Source: Pseudanabaena cinerea FACHB-1277
GTDB taxonomy: Bacteria; Cyanobacteriota; Cyanobacteriia; Pseudanabaenales; Pseudanabaenaceae
Length of the DNA stretch: 52,312 nucleotides
Assembly (NCBI RefSeq): GCF_014696345.1
Contig: NZ_JACJPY010000026.1
Coordinates: 1-52,312, forward strand
Direction of reading: 5' to 3'
Notes under the pieces: generated by a model
What the model was told of the DNA's origin: nothing
Database searches by the model: none
Seen by the model: only the letters and a program-made list of their open reading frames with translations
Shown here: piece by piece, positions 47,240 through 52,312 of the stretch
Layout: each line of letters begins with the position of its first letter
Position numbering within the stretch: the first letter of the stretch is position 1
Made by a program: the position numbers and the translations under genes

Positions 47240-48781
47240 CTATTTTTTAGTCACACCACTATCAATCGTTGTTGAGCGCTCCTTAGCTTCACCACTGGCA
47301 ATCAACGCCTTGGTTGCCCCTATATCTAAACTACCATCATGATCGCCAGCATAGCTGAGAATAGGAGCAACGGAACTAGTAAGCGGAAACTGCACTGCCG
47401 TAAAGTGGATGATTCCGTCAGCATCAAGGGCAAAAACTGCTCCAACAGGCACATAATCGTTTTGCGGTGGTGAAACAGGCAGCATTAGTTCACCTAAGTT
47501 AGTATTGCGATCAGGATTCTTATTCTCACCACGCTGCACCCGCAATCTTACTTGTTCTTGATGAGGCACACCCGTAAATCCTAAAACTCCTAATTCACAG
47601 GGATAAGTAGTTTGACGAGGAATTACAGGCTGGAAAATTTCCGTTGAATCATCTTGCATGATGATTCCAAGAGAATGACTGGTTTTCTCAGATACATCAA
47701 TGTCCACAGAATCAGGAGCATAAAGACTTGAAGCCATGATTGCTGCTCCATGCGCGACAACTTCATCAACCCGTTCTGATGTAAATGGCTCTTTGATTTC
47801 ACGGGTCACAATTTCGCGCACAGCCCGATTTTTCGTTGAGCCACCAACGAGAATCACCCGATCGATATCATCCGCAGAAAGTTTGGCATCGCGTAGCACC
47901 GATTTCATACATTCCACTGTACTCAACAGCATCGGCTCAATCAACTTGTTGTATTGCGCCAACGTAATTTCCAATTCAATCGGATGTCCCAAACAATCAG
48001 GAATCGCAATCACAGCCCGATCGCTTTGAGATAGTTCGATCTTGGCAGTTTCCGCAGCTTCTTTGAGACGTTGCCTAGCTGACATAGCCGCCTTACCTTT
48101 TTCGGATAGTAAATCTATCCCTGTCTTCGCTTTAAAATCCTTGCTAGTCCACTCAGCGATCGCATTGTCAAAATCATCACCACCCAGATTACCATTACCA
48201 CCAACGGCTTTCACCGTAAACTTGTTACCTGTAACTGACAAAATTGATACATCAAACGTACCGCCACCCAAGTCATAAACCATCAACGTTTGATCTTTCT
48301 CTTTGTCCAGTCCATAGGCGATCGCCGCCGCCGTTGGTTCAGGCAAAAGACGTAACACATTTAAACCCGCCTCTTCACCTGCCCGTTTGGTATCTTCCTT
48401 CTGATCTTCGGTGAAATACGCAGGTACTGTGATCACAGCATCCCAAATCTCAGCGTTGCCAAGTTCTTTTCTGGCACTCTCAACCAAACGCTTGAGGATC
48501 AGACTGGCAATATTGACAGGTGAGAGAGAATTGCCAGCTAGTTTATAGCTTTTACTGCGATCGCCCATAAATCGCTTGGTCGAAGCAACGGTATTTTCAG
48601 GATCGAGCAGCAATCGTGACTTAGCAGGTTGCCCCACCAAAATGTTTGTATCATCGCGAAAAGAAACCACTGAAGGCATGGTGGAACGTCCATCAATGCG
48701 TAAAGTCTCAGCACTGCCACGGCGATAAATAGCGATAACTGAGTTTGTCGTACCTAGATCGATGCCAACTGCGTATGTCAT
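47240..48781 (-). CDS. Lid-less Hsp70, first in the operon
   Basis: 513 residues from the ATG ending at 48781 (MTYAVGIDLGTTNSV); a GTG four codons upstream is an alternative. ATPase motifs are intact: GIDLGTTNS, VYDLGGGTFDVSIL (about 165-178), NGNLGGDDFD and ILVGGSTKNRAVREI. The substrate-binding beta domain (about 375-475) includes VRLRVQRGENKNPD and FALDADGIIHFTAV; a short Ser/Gly-rich tail replaces the helical lid. The linker region VDIDVSEKTSHSLGI lacks the hydrophobic core of DnaK. It starts 54 bp after the protease gene. Confidence 0.92.
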   Translation of the reverse strand: MTYAVGIDLGTTNSVIAIYRRGSAETLRIDGRSTMPSVVSFRDDTNILVGQPAKSRLLLDPENTVASTKRFMGDRSKSYKLAGNSLSPVNIASLILKRLVESARKELGNAEIWDAVITVPAYFTEDQKEDTKRAGEEAGLNVLRLLPEPTAAAIAYGLDKEKDQTLMVYDLGGGTFDVSILSVTGNKFTVKAVGGNGNLGGDDFDNAIAEWTSKDFKAKTGIDLLSEKGKAAMSARQRLKEAAETAKIELSQSDRAVIAIPDCLGHPIELEITLAQYNKLIEPMLLSTVECMKSVLRDAKLSADDIDRVILVGGSTKNRAVREIVTREIKEPFTSERVDEVVAHGAAIMASSLYAPDSVDIDVSEKTSHSLGIIMQDDSTEIFQPVIPRQTTYPCELGVLGFTGVPHQEQVRLRVQRGENKNPDRNTNLGELMLPVSPPQNDYVPVGAVFALDADGIIHFTAVQFPLTSSVAPILSYAGDHDGSLDIGATKALIASGEAKERSTTIDSGVTKK

Positions 48782-48835
48782 GTTTTTAATCACTCACTAA
48801 ATAAATTAACTAGATTTTGAAAATTGAGTCTCAAA

Positions 48836-49417
48836 CTAAAGTGCTTTAAACCGTTGCGACCTGTTTATAGGAATACGCATTTGGGCGGCAAAGGCAAATA
48901 TATGTTGCAAAGCAATTCCAAAGCCCAACCCTTGCCCACCTTCTAAGATCTGATTAGCAACGCCGATCACTTCTCCCTGTTCATTTACCAGTGGTCCGCC
49001 ACTGTTCCCAGGATTTAGGGAAACATCGGTTTGCAATAGGCTTACACCACTGCGAACTCGTTGGCGATTGCTGATAATGCCACGAGACAAGGTAAAATCT
49101 AGCCCTAGGGGATGACCTAACGCATATACAGTTTGACCTTCGCAGATCGTAGCAGGATCAGCAAAAGTTAAAGGCGGCTCAGCTAGAGCCTCAGCGTAAA
49201 GTATTGCCAAGTCACAGGTTTCATCTTTGCCAAGAATCTCCACAGATCGGCGATCGCCATGTTCAGAAATTACTTGAAAGCGATCGCCCACCAGTACATG
49301 AGCGCAGGTGAGGATATGCCCCTGATTGCTAACGACAAAACCAGTCCCATTGCCAGCATTCGATTGAACTTTGAGAATTGAAACTTTAATACTCTGAATA
49401 ATATTTTCTAAGCTCAT
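48836..49417 (-). CDS. Cytosolic trypsin-like (HtrA-type, S1C) serine protease
   Basis: 193 residues. The catalytic triad is complete: His40 in LTCAHVLVG, Asp69 in CDLAILY and Ser139 in NPGNSGGPLV. The protein has only the protease domain, with neither a signal peptide nor a PDZ domain, so it is expected to be cytoplasmic, unlike HtrA/Deg enzymes of the periplasm. Its ATG overlaps the stop of the preceding VWA gene by 4 bp (49414-49417), a sign of translational coupling. Proteolysis of a client or of a partner in the VWA/Hsp70 system is inferred. Confidence 0.92.
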   Translation of the reverse strand: MSLENIIQSIKVSILKVQSNAGNGTGFVVSNQGHILTCAHVLVGDRFQVISEHGDRRSVEILGKDETCDLAILYAEALAEPPLTFADPATICEGQTVYALGHPLGLDFTLSRGIISNRQRVRSGVSLLQTDVSLNPGNSGGPLVNEQGEVIGVANQILEGGQGLGFGIALQHIFAFAAQMRIPINRSQRFKAL

Positions 49418-50340
49418 GATCCTGTTTCTCCATCACTAGATGCACTGGCCAGTAAAGACTGACGGATTCTTTGTCCTGCTACTTCCAATTCAAAAAACGA
49501 TGAACTGTCACGCATCAAGAAACTAACCCGCCCTGGCAAGCCATCCGTAAATTGCTTAATCACAGTATTCTGATCGTCATAAATAGCAGCAGTAGGAGCC
49601 ACCATCACCGATTCATCCACTAATTCCGCAAAAATATCGGTTGTCTCGCGCATATCTTTGGCAACATGGTAATCCCATAGATCAAATCCTGTCACCGCAT
49701 CAAGATTGTCCAGATCTTGCAATTGACGAGCGTTCACTTTTTCACCGATTCCAATCAATACACATTTAATTGGATTACGCTTACCTGATGTAATTTGCTT
49801 AGCTAGGTCAATGCAATATTCCTTTACAGCCCAAAAGTCATCGATTTTACCATCGGTGACAAATAAATAGATGCCATTAGTTGCATCAGGAAATCCTTCC
49901 ACAAAATAACGCAAAGCTGGTAAAAGATTGGTCATAGAGCCGAAATCAGCTTCTACTGGTCCTTCGATTTTCAGCGTATCACATTGTGAAACTTGGATAT
50001 TTCCCAATACCTCAAGCTCTTTACTACCACTGCAAGCCCAGTAAATTGTCGTCGTTTGACCATCAGCATCTAGGCGATCAGCAAGGTAGTAGAGAAACTT
50101 TCGCGCTTCCATCTCTACTAAGTTTTCTGTTGGTTTTGATGATTTGCCATAGGCGGCTCGCATCGAACTACTCGCATCAAGAGCCACACCAGTTTTCCAA
50201 CCTTCACTAATCCGAGGCATCAAAATCGTGAAGGTTACTTCGACATCAGAACCAATATTTTGATAAAAAACCTTACCAAAAACGGGGTCAATGTCAGAAC
50301 TAGATAATGTGACTCTTTCAGTAGAATTTAAAACATTCAT
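49414..50340 (-). CDS. VWA domain protein, third copy
   Basis: 308 residues from the ATG ending at 50340. The MIDAS metal site is present: D55-A-S-S-S (DxSxS), a Thr in FGSMTNLLPALRYF, and VTDGKIDD. The C-terminal 60 residues (AAIYDDQNTVIKQF, PGRVSFLMRDSSSFFELEVA) repeat the small beta domain of its two upstream paralogues but with low identity. No membrane helix or signal peptide. It starts 7 bp after the second VWA gene and overlaps the protease gene by 4 bp, so the three are tightly coupled. Confidence 0.9.
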   Translation of the reverse strand: MNVLNSTERVTLSSSDIDPVFGKVFYQNIGSDVEVTFTILMPRISEGWKTGVALDASSSMRAAYGKSSKPTENLVEMEARKFLYYLADRLDADGQTTTIYWACSGSKELEVLGNIQVSQCDTLKIEGPVEADFGSMTNLLPALRYFVEGFPDATNGIYLFVTDGKIDDFWAVKEYCIDLAKQITSGKRNPIKCVLIGIGEKVNARQLQDLDNLDAVTGFDLWDYHVAKDMRETTDIFAELVDESVMVAPTAAIYDDQNTVIKQFTDGLPGRVSFLMRDSSSFFELEVAGQRIRQSLLASASSDGETGS

Positions 50341-50347
50341 CTTGTAC

Positions 50348-51235
50348 CTAGCTAAGTGGTTGAGTAATGGAGAGTCCTGCAATTTCCAATCTTACCGAAG
50401 CAGAACCCTCAGGTACAAGAAAACTCATACATTGAGGAATTTCATCTAAATAAGAAGCAACTTCATTGCCCTTATCATCAAAAATACGGGCGTTGCCTGG
50501 TAACTTGATCCCAAAGTCAACCTCATCCCAGATCTCTTGTAATTCCGACATCGTGGCAGCAAACTTCCCATCCCATAGATCAATCTTGTTCTCAAAAGCA
50601 GTACCATCAAACATATTGTCAATCTTATCGATTTGGTCTTCGCTCACCTCTTCGCCAACACCAACCAAGACAAATTTACATTTACCGCGTTTGCCATCAA
50701 GGATTTCAGGGGCGATCGACATCGAGCGAGCAATCACAGCATCAAGATCACCAATCACGCCATCAGTGACCAACAGCAACACAATCCAAGGCGCATCCGC
50801 AAACTCCGTTAAAAAATAATCCAAAGCGGGGAGTAATAAAGTGCCAGTTCCCCAGCGACCATTACTAGGACCTTCCACAGGCATTGTTTTAACCGCAGTT
50901 GAGTCCAACCTTCCTAAAGACTCAATCTCTTTGCCGCCAGCACCAACAGCCCAATAAATTGGCAAAATTGTACCATCACCACTGTAATCACAAGCATAGT
51001 TACAGAGTCCACGCACAATCGGCTCCATCACATTGTCACCAGCACGGCGGAATAACTTTGGTGTTTGAGCCGCAAACATAGACTGCATAGAAGAAGAGCC
51101 ATCAATGGCAATGCCAATTTGCATTCCCTCAACCTTGTTTTGCAAACGAATATAAATCTCTACTCGTTGCTTACCATCCTTACTTGGATATACAGTTACA
51201 TCACCAAAAAGTGGACTTGCTTTCTCGATCGCCAT
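50348..51235 (-). CDS. VWA domain protein, second copy
   Basis: 295 residues. MIDAS residues: D45-G-S-S-S, the Thr of RWGTGTLLLPALDYF, and LVTDGVIGD. A 45-residue C-terminal beta segment (ARIFDDKGNEVASYLDEIPQ, VRLEIAGLSIT) follows. It is closely similar to the first copy over its whole length (shared GKQRVE-YIRLQ-KVEGMQIGI, EE-LDNMFDGT, EIWDEVDFG), so the pair arose by tandem duplication. VWA domains bind protein partners through a divalent metal; the protein is expected to be soluble in the cytoplasm. Confidence 0.92.
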   Translation of the reverse strand: MAIEKASPLFGDVTVYPSKDGKQRVEIYIRLQNKVEGMQIGIAIDGSSSMQSMFAAQTPKLFRRAGDNVMEPIVRGLCNYACDYSGDGTILPIYWAVGAGGKEIESLGRLDSTAVKTMPVEGPSNGRWGTGTLLLPALDYFLTEFADAPWIVLLLVTDGVIGDLDAVIARSMSIAPEILDGKRGKCKFVLVGVGEEVSEDQIDKIDNMFDGTAFENKIDLWDGKFAATMSELQEIWDEVDFGIKLPGNARIFDDKGNEVASYLDEIPQCMSFLVPEGSASVRLEIAGLSITQPLS

Positions 51236-51295
51236 ATTTTTGTTCTTGGTTAATTTTTTACAAAAAAACTCAATCTGTTGATTGAGATAAATCAG

Positions 51296-52177
51296 CTATT
51301 GCAAAACTTGTTCGATCGTCTGTCCGATAATTTCAATCTTCACCGACTTAGTTCCTTCCACAACCGAGAACTCCATGCGCTGAGGAAACCCATCAGGATG
51401 CGACAATACTTCACGCCCTTGATCGTCACTGATTTTCACAGCCCCTGGGATTTGCACCCCAAAATCCACTTCATCCCAAATCTCAGATAGGTCAGCCATT
51501 TCCGATGCTAACTTGCCATCCCAAAGATCAATCCGACCTTCTAGCGGTGTCCCGTCAAACATATTGTCTAGCTTCTCAATCTGCTCCTCACTAACTTCTT
51601 CACCACATCCCACCAGAATAAATTTACACTTACCGCGTTTACCATCTAATACTTCTTGTCCCACTTCTAGCGATCGCGCCACAACTGCATCTAAATCGCT
51701 GATCACACCATCAGTTACAAAAAGTAATACTAGCCAAGAAGCCCCAGCACATTCAGTCAAAAGGTGATTAAGTGGGGGCAACAACGCAGTCCCAGTTCCC
51801 CATTTGCGCGGTCCCTCAAAAGATCTAGCCTGAATTGCTTCTGAGTCTAGTTTTCCCAACGATTCAATCTCTTTACCTCCGATTCCAGTTGCCCAGTAAA
51901 TCGGTGAAACCGAGCCATCGCCACTATATTCACAGGCATAACTACATAAGCGCTGTACGACTGTCTGCATGACATTATCTTCAGGACGACGTGCAAATTT
52001 AGGTATAGTATCGCCAAACATTTTTCGCATTGATGCCGAGCCATCAATCCCGATCCCAATTTGCATCCCCTCAACTTTTTCCTGAAGCCGAATATACATT
52101 TCGACTCGCTGCTTACCATCTTTCGCTGGATAAACGGTAATATCACCGAAAATATCGCTGGCTTTTTGTACAGGCAT
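51296..52177 (-). CDS. VWA domain protein, first copy and first gene of the operon
   Basis: 293 residues with GAGGAACGC before the ATG. MIDAS residues: D45-G-S-A-S, the Thr of KWGTGTALLPPLNHL, and FVTDGVISD. The YSGDGSVSPIYWATG and LDNMFDGTPLEGRIDLWDGK stretches are shared with the second copy 60 bp downstream. The C-terminal beta segment (AVKISDDQGREVLSHPDGFP, VKIEIIGQTIEQVL) is common to all three VWA proteins. Related VWA proteins occur in bacterial systems with kinases, ATPases or proteases, often linked to conflict or stress; the particular role here is unknown. Confidence 0.92.
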   Translation of the reverse strand: MPVQKASDIFGDITVYPAKDGKQRVEMYIRLQEKVEGMQIGIGIDGSASMRKMFGDTIPKFARRPEDNVMQTVVQRLCSYACEYSGDGSVSPIYWATGIGGKEIESLGKLDSEAIQARSFEGPRKWGTGTALLPPLNHLLTECAGASWLVLLFVTDGVISDLDAVVARSLEVGQEVLDGKRGKCKFILVGCGEEVSEEQIEKLDNMFDGTPLEGRIDLWDGKLASEMADLSEIWDEVDFGVQIPGAVKISDDQGREVLSHPDGFPQRMEFSVVEGTKSVKIEIIGQTIEQVLQ

Positions 52178-52238
52178 TTAGCGTTCCTCGATTCAACTTA
52201 GTTGTGGTTACGGGAGCATCCCAAGTTTGCGGTAAGTA

Positions 52239-52267
52239 AATATACTTATGTACAAGCAAGGAAGAAA
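52239..52267 (-). promoter_or_regulatory. Candidate promoter of the VWA/Hsp70 operon
   Basis: On the minus strand TATATT (52244-52239) is a possible -10 box about 62 bp before the first VWA start codon, with a poor -35 match (TTTCTT, 17 bp spacing). No CIRCE-type inverted repeat is seen. Operon transcription may also begin beyond the window edge. Confidence 0.25.
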
Positions 52268-52312
52268 TAGGAAGAATAAAGAGGAATAAAAATAGTAACA
52301 AGAAAATGCAGT

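Noticed and set aside
47240-52177. Considered a tellurite-resistance-type (Ter) operon because of the VWA genes and a kinase-like gene
   Set aside because: No TerD, TerC or PP2C-like protein is present and the kinase-like protein is catalytically dead; the Hsp70 set does not fit that system.
48782-52312. Looked for a CIRCE (HrcA) heat-shock operator upstream of the Hsp70 genes
   Set aside because: No TTAGCACTC-N9-GAGTGCTAA-like inverted repeat was found upstream of the operon or of single Hsp70 genes.
1-52312. tRNA, rRNA and common riboswitch genes
   Set aside because: No cloverleaf, rRNA-like block or known riboswitch core was recognised by eye; a covariance-model scan would be decisive.

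Overview
The window is chromosomal DNA of a cyanobacterium. It carries cp12, a plastoquinone-type UbiA prenyltransferase, phylloquinone-type menB, a PucC/BCD-type chlorophyll-binding-family MFS protein, several cyanobacteria-specific families (Uma2, DUF1350, DUF29) and very many GCGATCGC (HIP1) octamers. Moderate AT-richness and gene content would fit a filamentous Pseudanabaena-like organism, but that genus guess is inference only. No rRNA, tRNA or CRISPR array was recognised.

Layout. 1-482: 3' end of an IS5-type transposase. 715-4570: an ECF-sigma-like protein paired with a one-pass SPOR-like protein, a small membrane protein and a membrane-anchored Era-like GTPase. 4758-9422: an RND efflux adaptor and pump. 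9393-13594: a secreted hypothetical, ubiA, cp12 with a clear terminator, and a repeat-bearing hypothetical. 13703-18283: a type I secretion-like ABC exporter with degenerate CNBD and C39-like domains, followed by its HlyD adaptor. 18517-20192: one intact Uma2 nuclease gene and two internally deleted relatives. 20208-28006: gcvP (with an in-frame heptamer-repeat insertion), an ankyrin protein, the BCD transporter, menB and two cyanobacterial hypotheticals, separated by long hairpins. 28343-32791: a three-gene sugar-transfer cluster (two glycosyltransferases and a HAD/COG5610-like protein). 32851-36102: carB.

36207-52177 is the striking part. About 16 kb of genes all run on the minus strand with short gaps. 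In transcription order they are: three VWA proteins, a cytosolic trypsin-like protease, a lid-less Hsp70, an Hsp70 fused to a glutamine-amidotransferase-like domain, a third lid-less Hsp70, a long coiled-coil protein whose C-terminus looks like GrpE, a fourth lid-less Hsp70, two membrane proteins with an InlB-repeat-like domain and coiled coils (separated by the decayed tail of a fifth Hsp70), a DUF29 protein, and a pseudokinase carrying the same InlB-like module. Four Hsp70 ATPases with their own putative exchange factor, metal-dependent adhesion (VWA) proteins, a protease and a pseudokinase suggest a dedicated protein-assembly, surveillance or conflict machine rather than housekeeping folding. 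The organisation is read directly from the sequence; the function is inference. The 3' half of the operon records tandem duplication followed by deletion, and insertion of the DUF29 gene between two copies of the pseudokinase gene start.
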